From: Cyanobacterium stanieri PCC 7202
GTDB lineage: Bacteria > Cyanobacteriota > Cyanobacteriia > Cyanobacteriales > Cyanobacteriaceae
Direction: 5' to 3'
Length of the DNA: 64,000 nt
Assembly (NCBI GenBank): GCA_000317655.1
Contig: CP003940.1
Location: 868,001 to 932,000 of the forward strand
In this document: piece by piece, positions 1-7,961 of the stretch
Numbering within the stretch: position 1 is the first letter of the stretch
How the letters are laid out: each line of letters opens with the position of its first letter
Made by a program: the position numbers and the translations under genes
Notes under the pieces: generated by a model
The model's database searches: none
The model's input: the letters and a program-made list of their open reading frames with translations, nothing else
Told to the model about the DNA's origin: nothing

Positions 1-438
1 ATGAGAATACCGTTATGGGCGCATTGTAAGCCTAAACAGATTTGATGGGTAAGAGATAAAAATTTGGGTAGGGAAAGGGCTTGTTTTTTGACAAGTTGAT
101 CTAGGTCATATCCTTCTAAGTATTCCATGACATAAAAGGGTACTTGACTATCATCAACTCCATAGTCTTTTACTCTGACGATATGGTTACTTTGTTCTCC
201 TAGTAATGCGCTTATTCTAGCTTCTTTTTGAAAACGATCGCGCATTTTTTGATCTAATAGTGCTTGGGAAAGAAATTTAATGGCGACTATGGAATCATTA
301 TTATTGGTGTCAAATGCTTTATATACCTGTCCCATGGCGCCTTTGCCCAAAATACCAGCAATTTTGTATCGATTTGCCAGTAACTCCTCTGAATCTTTGT
401 GTAATGATTTGACCAAGTCAGAGATAGGTTTAAACATT
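1..438 (-). CDS. Serine/threonine protein kinase, N-terminal part (truncated by window edge)
   Basis: This leftward gene runs off the start of the window, so only about 146 residues are visible. After a short leader the translation shows the glycine loop of a Hanks-type kinase (GKGAMGQVYKAFD, around residues 31-43), then VAIKF with the ATP-contacting lysine, and a hinge-like YVMEYLEG stretch. The family phosphorylates Ser/Thr of target proteins and is common in cyanobacteria. The catalytic loop and any C-terminal sensor domains lie outside the window, so substrate and regulation cannot be judged. The start is the ATG whose complement is at 436-438; the region just upstream is AT-rich. Confidence 0.85.
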
Positions 439-621
439 CTAATTTTGCACCTTTACCATGATAGATTGCAATATTACTTTATTTATTGCATATCTTTATA
501 TTTTATAATAAATTGTCGTCAGATTATTATTTTTATTTTATTTTAATTATAGGGGCGATCGCTCTTATTTTTACTCCTAGAAAAAATATGCAAATTATGA
601 ATATAAACGATCAAAAAATAA

Positions 622-685
622 TTTGAGTTCGGGATAAAATTTTGACCTACCATATCGATAAATAATTATCCCGAACTGAGGTTAA
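622..685. repeat. Short MITE-like element with inverted ends
   Basis: About 64 bp bounded by AGTTCGGGATAA (626-637) and TTATCCCGAACT (666-677), a perfect 12-bp inverted repeat. The right end continues as GAGGTTAA. The same end sequence recurs at about 14961, 26221, 38287, 49687 and 60391. It lies just beyond the 3' end of ppa, so it could also act as a transcription-end hairpin. The mobile-element reading is an inference from recurrence. Confidence 0.6.
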
Positions 686-688
686 ATA

Positions 689-1198
689 TTACTTATAAGC
701 CTTTACACATTGTTCCACCAAAGGAGCAACTTGATCCACATCTTTCCAACCTAAAATTTTAGTTTCTTTTTTCTCTAAATTTTTATAAGAACGGAAAAAC
801 TCAGCAATTTCTTCGAGACGATGAGGAGCAATATCCTTCAAAGACTTAACATGATCATAGCGAGGATCTTCGGCAGGAACACAAAGAATTTTCTCATCTC
901 TATCTCCCCCATCAACCATTTCCAACATAGCCACAGGGCGCGCTGCAATCACACAACCAGCGAAAGTAGGTTCATCCATCATCACCATACCATCTAAAGG
1001 ATCACCGTCATCCGCCAAAGTATTAGGTACAAAACCATAATCATAAGGATATTTCACCGAGGAAAATAATACTCTATCTAAAATAAAAGCATTCATATCC
1101 TTGTCAAACTCATACTTATTTTTGCTTCCTCCAGGGATTTCAATTAAAACATTGATTAAACCAGCCTTGGGTTGTGCGGGAATACGAGATAAATCCAT
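689..1198 (-). CDS. ppa: Inorganic pyrophosphatase (soluble, family I)
   Basis: A cytoplasmic enzyme that hydrolyses pyrophosphate to two phosphates and pulls biosynthetic reactions forward. The 169-residue length is typical of bacterial family I enzymes. Family features are visible: KYEFDKD near residues 28-34, [11 protein letters not shown] around 50-60, and the metal-binding signature DGDPLDGMV around 65-73. The C-terminal half keeps the expected [11 protein letters not shown]-like region. It is transcribed alone, divergently from sufC. A dispersed repeat with inverted ends sits 4 bp past its stop. Confidence 0.97.
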   Translation of the reverse strand: MDLSRIPAQPKAGLINVLIEIPGGSKNKYEFDKDMNAFILDRVLFSSVKYPYDYGFVPNTLADDGDPLDGMVMMDEPTFAGCVIAARPVAMLEMVDGGDRDEKILCVPAEDPRYDHVKSLKDIAPHRLEEIAEFFRSYKNLEKKETKILGWKDVDQVAPLVEQCVKAYK

Positions 1199-1389
1199 TT
1201 AAAATTCTCCTTCATAAAACTTATTCATACGCCTACTTATTTAATCACAGATTCGACTCATGGGGTTTTGTGAATTTTAACAGGGAAAAATAATAAAACA
1301 ACAAAAATGTTGCTAAAGTACCTTAAAATAGATCCACAGAAGAAAATATATAAAAATTAAGAACGCTCACCAGTATTAAATAACTCATT

Positions 1390-2160
1390 ATGACTGAAAC
1401 TATATTATCTGTCCGTAACCTTACCGCTTCCGTAGATGGCACTCCTATCCTCAAAGGGGTTAACCTAGAAATCAAAGCAGGAGAAGTCCATGCTATCATG
1501 GGGCGTAACGGTTCAGGAAAAAGTACCCTCTCCAAAGTTTTAACAGGGCATCCTGAATATGAAGTTACAGGGGGAGAGGTAATTTATAAAGGGGAGAATT
1601 TATTAGAAAAAGAGCCTGATGAGAGAGCATTGGCAGGAATTTTCTTGGCTTTCCAATATCCTTTAGAAATCCCTGGGGTAAGTAATTTAGACTTTTTGAG
1701 AGTGGCTTATAATGCCCGTTGTAAATATTTAGGTTTAGAAGAAATCGACGCTTTTGATTTTGAAGATTTGATCGAAGAAAAATTGGGCGTTGTCAAAATG
1801 GATTCGGCTTTCCTCAGTCGTAGCTTAAATGAGGGTTTTTCTGGAGGAGAGAAAAAGCGCAATGAAATTCTACAGATGGCTTTATTAGAGCCTAATTTGG
1901 GGATTTTAGATGAGATTGATTCAGGGTTAGATATTGATGCTTTACGCATTGTTTCTGAGGGGGTAAATCAGTTGAAAAAACCTGATAATGCTTTCTTGTT
2001 AATTACCCATTATCAAAGGTTATTAGATTATATTACTCCTGATTTTATCCATGTTATGTCCCAAGGAAAAATTGTCATGAGTGGAGATAAAAGTTTAGCC
2101 CTTGAGTTGGAAGATAAGGGATACAATTTCTTGGAAGATGAGGAGTTAGTGGAAGTTTAA
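1390..2160 (+). CDS. sufC: Fe-S cluster assembly ATPase SufC
   Basis: The ABC-type ATPase of the SUF scaffold complex, which works with SufB and SufD to build Fe-S clusters in the cytoplasm. It has Walker [10 protein letters not shown] near residue 38, the signature FSGGEKKR around 150, Walker [11 protein letters not shown] around 173-182, and a switch histidine in [10 protein letters not shown]. The 256-residue length is typical. In most cyanobacteria sufC follows sufB directly; here the upstream neighbour is divergent ppa, so sufB is missing from the locus. sufD follows after 175 bp. Confidence 0.97.
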   Translation: MTETILSVRNLTASVDGTPILKGVNLEIKAGEVHAIMGRNGSGKSTLSKVLTGHPEYEVTGGEVIYKGENLLEKEPDERALAGIFLAFQYPLEIPGVSNLDFLRVAYNARCKYLGLEEIDAFDFEDLIEEKLGVVKMDSAFLSRSLNEGFSGGEKKRNEILQMALLEPNLGILDEIDSGLDIDALRIVSEGVNQLKKPDNAFLLITHYQRLLDYITPDFIHVMSQGKIVMSGDKSLALELEDKGYNFLEDEELVEV

Positions 2161-2249
2161 TTTTTTAATTCATCAAGAATATTACGTCAATGAAATTTAT
2201 TTTGATGACGAGGTATCAAAACTTGATGACAAGGGGAAGAATTCTCTGG

Positions 2250-2270
2250 CAAGGGGCGCGGGTCCCCTTG
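2250..2270 (+). terminator. Hairpin between sufC and sufD
   Basis: CAAGGGG (2250-2256) pairs with CCCCTTG (2264-2270) across a 7-nt loop; the sequence after it is AT-rich but has no long T run. It may attenuate or process the sufC-sufD transcript. Functional assignment is inference from the stem alone. Confidence 0.4.
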
Positions 2271-2335
2271 TTAAAGTAATAACTTTTAAGTGCTAGGCTT
2301 ATTATTTTTTGTTGTAAATTTTATATTATATTTTT

Positions 2336-3709
2336 ATGTCTGATTCTGTAGCTACTCTAAATCCCAATAATTTTCAAGTCAATAATGATGCTTATTTAGG
2401 TAATTTATTACAAGTAGGACAAAATACTAAACACAATGTCAATGGCGATTTAGGTATTTTTATTGAACAATTAAAACAAACATTTGCTAAGGTCGTTGTT
2501 AAATCTAACATTCCTACTAATAGGGATGAAGCATGGCGTTTTACTGATTTAACTGCATTACAAAAAACTGATTTTCATGCCCCTACTAAACAAAATTTAT
2601 CTGACTCTATTTTAGATGGTTTTAAGTTGCAAGAAGCCCCTAATTCTCGATTAGTTTTTGTTAATGGTTTTTATGATGAGAATTTATCGGATGTTTCTGC
2701 ATTACCTGATGGAGTCTATGTCGGTAATTTGGCAGGTTTGGATGGGAGTAAAAAGGAAAAGGTTAGTAATTTTTTAGGACAAAATCATTCTGACAATGAA
2801 GTTTTTTCCGCTCTCAATACCGCAGGGATTAATGATGCTTTTGTGGTGTGGGTGGATAAAAATGTGGAGGTTGATATTCCTATTCATTTACTCCATATCG
2901 TTGCTAAGGAAGATTTACCAATTTTGGTACAACCCCGTATTTTGATGGTTGGGGAGGTTAATTCCCGTTGTCAGATTATAGAATATTATGGGGCCACTAG
3001 CGTTGGTTGTTCTGATGCTGTGGGTGGTAAGCCTTATTTTACTAATGTTGTCACCGAAATTCATTTACAGGAAAATGCGTCTTTAAATCATTGTCGCATT
3101 CAACGGGAATCGGGGGATGGTTTTCATATTGCCCAAAGTGCGATCGCCCAGTACCGTAACAGTAGTTATACTATAAACGAAATAAGTTTGGGTGGAAAAC
3201 TATACCGTCATAACCTAGACATAATCCAAAAAGGAGAACAAACCTACACCAACCTCCACGGTTTAACCATGGTACAGGGAAAACAGATAGCCGATACCCA
3301 TAGCCACGTGAGTTTAAATCACCCCTATGGCACCGTAAACCAACTCCATAAGTACATTTTAGATGACTCTGGACACGGCATTTTTAACGGTAGGGTAGAT
3401 GTGCCAAAACTTGCCCAAGAAACCAACGCCGCACAACTTAACCGCAATTTGTTACTATCTCCCAAGGCACGAATTAATACTAAACCCGAATTACAGATTA
3501 CCGCCGATAACGTTAAATGCGCCCATGGTGCCACCGTTAGCCAACTAGAAGCCGATGAAATTTTTTATCTTCGTAGTCGTGGTTTAAATGAAGATGATGC
3601 CCGTCATCTTTTACTCGATGCTTTTGCCGGGGAAATTATTGATAAAATTCCTTATCAATCTTTAAAACAACGTTTAACCCAATGTGTTGCCTGTCGCACC
3701 ATCGATTAA
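2336..3709 (+). CDS. sufD: Fe-S cluster assembly protein SufD
   Basis: SufD is the non-ATPase partner of SufB/SufC in the SUF scaffold, needed for iron acquisition and cluster assembly. The 457-residue protein shows the family's pattern: an alpha-helical N-terminal region with the W-R-F-T-D motif (EAWRFTDL near residue 64), a central beta-helix, and the C-terminal core with NGRVDVPKLAQETNAAQLNRN and the conserved CAHGAT (around 396) followed by YLRSRGL. It is downstream of sufC, but a hairpin and 175 bp separate them. SufS, usually next, is absent. Confidence 0.96.
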   Translation: MSDSVATLNPNNFQVNNDAYLGNLLQVGQNTKHNVNGDLGIFIEQLKQTFAKVVVKSNIPTNRDEAWRFTDLTALQKTDFHAPTKQNLSDSILDGFKLQEAPNSRLVFVNGFYDENLSDVSALPDGVYVGNLAGLDGSKKEKVSNFLGQNHSDNEVFSALNTAGINDAFVVWVDKNVEVDIPIHLLHIVAKEDLPILVQPRILMVGEVNSRCQIIEYYGATSVGCSDAVGGKPYFTNVVTEIHLQENASLNHCRIQRESGDGFHIAQSAIAQYRNSSYTINEISLGGKLYRHNLDIIQKGEQTYTNLHGLTMVQGKQIADTHSHVSLNHPYGTVNQLHKYILDDSGHGIFNGRVDVPKLAQETNAAQLNRNLLLSPKARINTKPELQITADNVKCAHGATVSQLEADEIFYLRSRGLNEDDARHLLLDAFAGEIIDKIPYQSLKQRLTQCVACRTID

Positions 3710-3719
3710 CTTTCCCATG

Positions 3720-3745
3720 CCCCTGCCATTTGGTAGGGGTTTAAA
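3720..3745 (+). terminator. Probable terminator after sufD
   Basis: CCCCTGCC (3720-3727) and GGTAGGGG (3732-3739) form a stem with one mismatch and an ATTT loop. A T/A-rich tract follows. It lies 10 bp past the sufD stop and separates sufD from the next gene. Confidence 0.55.
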
Positions 3746-3788
3746 ATTTTTCATTTTTCGCCGTGTTTTGAATAAATATTTTAACTCC

Positions 3789-4301
3789 ATGCAAACGTTA
3801 ACTCAAAATAACTTTCCCCATGTTGCTTTTATCGCTGACAATGCTTCTGTGATGGGAGATGTAACCCTAGGAGAAGGGGTAAGTATTTGGTATTCTGCCG
3901 TAGTTAGGGCTGATGTTGAAAAAATTATTGTGGGTGCTTATACTAATATCCAAGATGGGGCAATATTACACGGAGATCCCGGAAAAGTTACTATCTTAGA
4001 GGATTATGTAACTGTGGGACATCGTGCAGTAATTCACGCCGCCCATATTGGTAAAGGATGTTTAATTGGTATTGGTGCAGTGGTTTTGGATGATGTCACC
4101 ATAGGAGAGGGAAGTATCATCGGCGCTGGTTGTGTTGTAACCAAGGATGTGCCACCTTATTCTTTGATGGTAGGAATTCCTGCCAAGAAAGCAAAAGATG
4201 TGACTCCTTCTCAACAAAAAGATTTAATTGAACACGCTATGAAATACTATCAGTTGGGATTATATCATCGAGGAAAAAGTCATCATAAAGGTTTTGAATA
4301 A
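3789..4301 (+). CDS. Gamma-carbonic-anhydrase-like hexapeptide protein
   Basis: A 170-residue left-handed beta-helix protein of the gamma-carbonic anhydrase/YrdA/PaaY family. Repeated hexapeptide turns run through the first 130 residues (MGDVTLGEGVSIWYSAVV...). The three zinc-ligand histidines of the family are recognisable in ILHGD, VGH and RAVIHAAH, with the last pair spaced five residues apart as in the archaeal Cam enzyme. The C-terminal helix follows VGIPAKKAKDV. The frame is open further upstream into sufD, but homologues start near this ATG. It lacks the RbcS-like domains of CcmM. Activity in vivo is not certain, as many family members have no measured carbonic anhydrase activity. Confidence 0.88.
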   Translation: MQTLTQNNFPHVAFIADNASVMGDVTLGEGVSIWYSAVVRADVEKIIVGAYTNIQDGAILHGDPGKVTILEDYVTVGHRAVIHAAHIGKGCLIGIGAVVLDDVTIGEGSIIGAGCVVTKDVPPYSLMVGIPAKKAKDVTPSQQKDLIEHAMKYYQLGLYHRGKSHHKGFE

Positions 4302-4316
4302 ATAACTTGAGTTCGA

Positions 4317-6011
4317 TTATTGATTACTAAAAATAATGTCTGCATTTTGATCAACGAACCTTTGATAAACTTCTCTGAGGGCAGGAATTGATTCTTCTCG
4401 TACTAAATAAGTTTTAAACTCTTGACCTTGACTCAAATATTCTGCATATCCTGCTTCAAGATAAGGAGCATAATTCTGATTATCTCTTGTATGTACCTCA
4501 AAAAATGCCAACATCATAGAGTGGGTATATTCATTGAGAAGCACGGGGGAGGGGAGAGTTAAATTGGTAACGGTATTTAATAAATCGCTTATCCCTGCAT
4601 CAAGTTGGGAAAAGTCCACGTGGGCTTGTCCTTCTTGTAATTGTAAATAAACATCGGGAATATCTAGGAGGGGATGGGTTTGGGCTAATTCAAATACGAA
4701 GGGGGTGGCGGGGTCATAACTTCCTGCGGCGATGAATAGGGGTGTTTCTAAATTATTTAATCCGTCAGGCCCAAAAATAGCTCCGTTGACGGGATTCATG
4801 GCAAAAATGGCTTTGATCCTCTCATCTCTAAATTGATAGTCTTCTTGGGGCAGTTGTAAGGCTCTACATTGCAAAATGAGAGCGGTATTAAGATTACCAA
4901 TATCGAGGGAACAGCGTTCGGCTAGTCTTTCCCAATCAAAGGTGGCTCCTCCTACGGCAAGGGCTGTATATCCTCCGAAGGAATGTCCAAAAATACCAAC
5001 ATTTTCTAGGTCTAGGTTGCCCTGCCATCGAGACTGATTCATTCGTTCTAGTTCGTCGAGGGTATGGGTAATGTCGAGGGGACGATTTATAAATTCATTT
5101 CTAATAAATAATTCTCGGGTGAATCCTTCGATAAAGTTTTGAGTTTGTAGAATGTCACTGCCGGGGTGTTGGGGGGCGATGACCAGATAACCGTAGGAGG
5201 CAAGGTGTTGCGCCCTCGCTCCAAAGTCTTCGGGACGGGAACTGAGTCCGTGGGAGATGACTACTACGGGGGTATTTTCGACGATGGTGGTGGGGTAATA
5301 TAGTTCGGCGTAATAGGTTCGATTACGGGATTGATCGAATAGGTTGATGGTTTCGTGGTTAAAGGGAATGTTACCTGGTTGACGAATATCAGGCAGATTT
5401 TCGTAGTTGATGTCGATGGATGAAATGGTTTGTATTTCGGCTTGGTTGATTACTTCTTGTTCAAAGATGGCACTGGCTTGGAGGACGGTTTCGATTTGTT
5501 GGGTGTAGCGTAGGATGCGTCTGATGTCGATTTCTACATCGACGGCAAGATTATTAAGGATGTTGATCAATTTTAGCCCTTCGGGTTGGAGAGCGGAGGT
5601 GATTAGGGCGCCACGGAGTAGGTATTTACCGTTACTGCCTCCTTTGATGTTGATGACACTGCCAAAGTAGTTGAGGAGTCTTTCGGCTTCGTCGGTGTTG
5701 AGGATACGGGAGATCAAAATGGGATCTACTTCTACGGGGGTGGTTAGGGCTTCTCTAAATTGTTGTTTTTGTTCTTCGTTTACCCCTGCAAGGTTAAGGT
5801 AGGTTTGTAGATTACGGTTAACGGTGCCTGTTTCGGCAAATAGTTGTAGGGATTCTACTCTGAGGGTTAGGCTGAGGGGACTGTATATGAATGATATGTT
5901 ACGGGCGATCGCCTCTTGGTGGTGGATAATCTCGGTGATGCCTGTGGTGGTTATGGTTGCGATCGCACTCAGGGCAAGGGCAGTAATTTGTCGAGATTTA
6001 AATATCATCAT
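4317..6011 (-). CDS. Secreted alpha/beta hydrolase with DUF1400 N-terminal domain
   Basis: A 564-residue predicted exported hydrolase. The N-terminus has a basic-hydrophobic signal-like segment ([20 protein letters not shown]) ending around EAIA. Residues about 35-160 match the cyanobacterial DUF1400 module, here resembling a helical regulatory or lid region. The catalytic domain starts near [11 protein letters not shown] and carries the nucleophile elbow GHSFGG around residue 345; an acid (GSYDPATP region) and a late histidine (GQAHVDF) complete a plausible triad. The family is annotated as predicted dienelactone hydrolase-like. The substrate is unknown. The gene is convergent with the carbonic-anhydrase-like gene, 15 bp away. 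Confidence 0.85.
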   Translation of the reverse strand: MMIFKSRQITALALSAIATITTTGITEIIHHQEAIARNISFIYSPLSLTLRVESLQLFAETGTVNRNLQTYLNLAGVNEEQKQQFREALTTPVEVDPILISRILNTDEAERLLNYFGSVINIKGGSNGKYLLRGALITSALQPEGLKLINILNNLAVDVEIDIRRILRYTQQIETVLQASAIFEQEVINQAEIQTISSIDINYENLPDIRQPGNIPFNHETINLFDQSRNRTYYAELYYPTTIVENTPVVVISHGLSSRPEDFGARAQHLASYGYLVIAPQHPGSDILQTQNFIEGFTRELFIRNEFINRPLDITHTLDELERMNQSRWQGNLDLENVGIFGHSFGGYTALAVGGATFDWERLAERCSLDIGNLNTALILQCRALQLPQEDYQFRDERIKAIFAMNPVNGAIFGPDGLNNLETPLFIAAGSYDPATPFVFELAQTHPLLDIPDVYLQLQEGQAHVDFSQLDAGISDLLNTVTNLTLPSPVLLNEYTHSMMLAFFEVHTRDNQNYAPYLEAGYAEYLSQGQEFKTYLVREESIPALREVYQRFVDQNADIIFSNQ

Positions 6012-6063
6012 AATTTTTTTATAATAGCTGAAAACTGATTTTTACCATAACAAATACCTGCTA

Positions 6064-6308
6064 GGGCAATGGGTAACGGGCAATGGGCAATGGGCAAAAG
6101 GCAATGGGCAAAAGGCAATGGGCAAAAGGCAAAAGGCAAAAGGCAATAGGCAAAAGGCAAAAGGCAAAAGGCAATAGGCAAAAGGCAATAGGCAATGGGC
6201 AATAGGCAATGGGCAATAGGCAATGGGCAATAGGCAATGGGCAATAGGCAATGGGCAATAGGCAATGGGCAATAGGCAATGGGCAAGAGGCTAGGGGCAA
6301 TAGGTAAT
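6064..6308. repeat. Heptamer tandem array (GGCAATR / GGCAAAR)
   Basis: About 245 bp composed almost entirely of 7-bp units such as GGCAATG, GGCAATA and GGCAAAA, alternating in higher-order patterns (the right half alternates GGGCAAT and AGGCAAT). Because 7 is not a multiple of 3, reading frames through it stay open and give false heptapeptide-repeat proteins. Shorter arrays of the same unit occur at 14821, 26048 and 60285. It fills most of the 400 bp between the DUF1400 gene and the sigma factor gene. Confidence 0.95.
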
Positions 6309-6410
6309 ATAATAATTGTTAATTGTCCATTGTAAATTATCAATTGTTGATTGAACCTTTTTTTTAGTAACGCTGTCTAAAGGTACGAGTCAACTAAAAA
6401 ACAAAGATAT

Positions 6411-6980
6411 ATGACAGTGTTAGCGGATGATCACACCAAAATGACGGATTCTGAATTAATTCAGAGGTGTCAACTTGGCGACGAGAGTTCCTTTCGTTTA
6501 CTTTATCAACGTTACCGACAAAAAGTAAGAGCAACTTTGTTCAAACTGTGCGGTAAAGAAATACTCGACGATTTAACTCAAGAAGTTTTCCTCAAAGCGT
6601 GGAAAGCGTTGCCAAAACTTAGGGAATCGAGCTATTTTTCCACTTGGTTATACCGTATTTGTTGGAACGTTGCGTGCGATCGCCGCAGACAGTTAGCCCG
6701 GATCCGTAGAGATAAAAAAACCCTTTATCAATATGCTCCGGAGGTTGTCTCTGACCAAGGAGAATTGTTACAAATACACTATAAGGAAATAGTGCAACAA
6801 GGTTTAGAAAATCTCAAAATGGATCATCGTGTGGTTTTAGTATTACATGACTTGGAAGATGTACCGCAAAAAGAGATTGCCGAAATTTTATCAATTCCTT
6901 TGGGTACAGTAAAATCAAGACTTTTTAATGCTCGTAAAGCCATGCGTAAATATTTAGAACATCAGGGGGTAAAAATATGA
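6411..6980 (+). CDS. ECF-type RNA polymerase sigma factor
   Basis: A 189-residue group 4 (extracytoplasmic function) sigma factor. Region 2 covers about residues 15-85, with DDLTQEVFLKAWKALPK and STWLYRICWNVACDRRR for core binding and -10 recognition. Region 4 covers about 130-185, with the helix-turn-helix QKEIAEILSIPLGTVKSRLFNARKAM reading the -35 element. Its stop overlaps the start of the next gene (ATGA), a translationally coupled pair typical of ECF sigma and anti-sigma. It resembles cyanobacterial SigG, but the subgroup needs a tree. The set likely senses envelope or oxidative stress (inference). Confidence 0.93.
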   Translation: MTVLADDHTKMTDSELIQRCQLGDESSFRLLYQRYRQKVRATLFKLCGKEILDDLTQEVFLKAWKALPKLRESSYFSTWLYRICWNVACDRRRQLARIRRDKKTLYQYAPEVVSDQGELLQIHYKEIVQQGLENLKMDHRVVLVLHDLEDVPQKEIAEILSIPLGTVKSRLFNARKAMRKYLEHQGVKI

Positions 6981-7345
6981 CAAAATTTTTCCATGACCAT
7001 TCTTCCGATGACGAAGAACTTGTCGACTTCCTCAAAAATTATTGTCCTGCCACTCCTTCAGAACAGTTTGACACTGAAGAACAATTGTTCAGGGCGATCG
7101 CTCAGGAAAAGAAATCTAGTCATAATAAATATTTTAGTTGGCGCTGGGCTATTCCTACCAGTCTAATAACGGGAATGCTCGTTTTTTGGGGTGTATCCAC
7201 ATCCCAGAGAATCACCCCCCAAGTGGCGCAAGAAGAGGGCGAATTAGATGCTTTTATCATGGAAGTATGGTCTTATTCCTCGATGGATCAGAATCAAGAA
7301 TTTGATCCTGATTCTGATTTCGTCACCTTGGGTAACGAATTTTAA
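6977..7345 (+). CDS. Probable membrane anti-sigma factor
   Basis: A 122-residue protein overlapping the sigma gene by four bases. It has an acidic N-terminal cytoplasmic segment (SSDDEELVDFLKNYCPATPSEQFD), one transmembrane helix near residues 58-75 (WAIPTSLITGMLVFWGV), and an acidic extracytoplasmic tail of about 45 residues. That topology fits an anti-sigma factor that holds the upstream sigma factor at the membrane. There is no zinc-type HxxxCxxC motif. Assignment rests on position, overlap and topology rather than recognised sequence similarity. Confidence 0.7.
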   Translation: MTKFFHDHSSDDEELVDFLKNYCPATPSEQFDTEEQLFRAIAQEKKSSHNKYFSWRWAIPTSLITGMLVFWGVSTSQRITPQVAQEEGELDAFIMEVWSYSSMDQNQEFDPDSDFVTLGNEF

Positions 7346-7392
7346 AAAACCCACCACATAACTTTACACCATAAATGAGGGAAAAAGTGATT

Positions 7393-7899
7393 ATGAAGAA
7401 CAATATTAGTCGTTTTTTAGTTGTAACGACCCTATTAACCTTTGCAGGTGTCGGCAGGGCGATCGCCCTTGATGCTAACACCATCGATCTCGAAGCCAGT
7501 TTATTAAACGAAACCATCGAACTAGCCCAAGCCAGAGAAGGCAATCAGAGATGGGGCAATAACAAAGGAGGGCAAAGCCGTTTAATTCAAGAATTAAACC
7601 TAACCCAAGAACAACAACAGCAAATGCAACAAATCAAAAATCGATATGAGCCTCAAATGTCGAGCCTTAGACAACAAATTCGTACCGAGCGCCAAACTCT
7701 TCAAACCATGATGAGTAACAACGAATCCGCCGACGCTATCAGAGCTCAAAACGAAACCATCTCCAACCTCACCCAACAAATGCGTAACGTTGGTTTTGAA
7801 ACCATGCTCGAAATGCGTGAAGTGCTAACCCCCCAACAAAGAGATCAACTCACCCAGATGATGAACGAAAGAAGATCTAGCAATCGTCAAAATCGTTAA
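7393..7899 (+). CDS. Spy/CpxP-like periplasmic stress protein
   Basis: A small exported protein of about 168 residues with a signal peptide (MKNNISRFLVVTTLLTFAGVGRAIA). The mature part is helical and Gln/Met-rich with two LTxxQ-type motifs, LNLTQEQQQQMQQI and LTPQQRDQLTQMM, the hallmark of Spy/CpxP periplasmic chaperone or sensor proteins. A start six codons upstream is possible, but this ATG gives a cleaner signal peptide. It follows the sigma and anti-sigma genes by about 47 bp, so it is probably in that operon and possibly a feedback regulator or target. A strong hairpin ends the unit at 7918. Confidence 0.82.
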   Translation: MKNNISRFLVVTTLLTFAGVGRAIALDANTIDLEASLLNETIELAQAREGNQRWGNNKGGQSRLIQELNLTQEQQQQMQQIKNRYEPQMSSLRQQIRTERQTLQTMMSNNESADAIRAQNETISNLTQQMRNVGFETMLEMREVLTPQQRDQLTQMMNERRSSNRQNR

Positions 7900-7917
7900 T
7901 CAATAACTCATTGCCTT

Positions 7918-7940
7918 GGGGTTGAACAATGTTCAACCCC
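7918..7940. terminator. Bidirectional terminator hairpin
   Basis: A perfect 10-bp stem, GGGGTTGAAC (7918-7927) and GTTCAACCCC (7931-7940), with an AAT loop. It lies between two convergent genes. The same stem sequence occurs at 19905-19925. Confidence 0.75.
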
Positions 7941-7961
7941 TTATATTTTGGCTCACCAACA

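Noticed and set aside
280-546. An 88-codon plus-strand frame
   Set aside because: It is the reverse strand of the truncated Ser/Thr kinase gene, which has clear kinase motifs.
3684-3788. Upstream in-frame extension of the gamma-carbonic-anhydrase-like gene
   Set aside because: It would overlap sufD and run through a terminator-like hairpin; homologues begin near the ATG at 3789.
6008-6343. Three overlapping minus-strand open frames with [13 protein letters not shown]-like repeats
   Set aside because: They come from the 7-bp array, which stays open in several frames. There is no ribosome-binding site and no family likeness.
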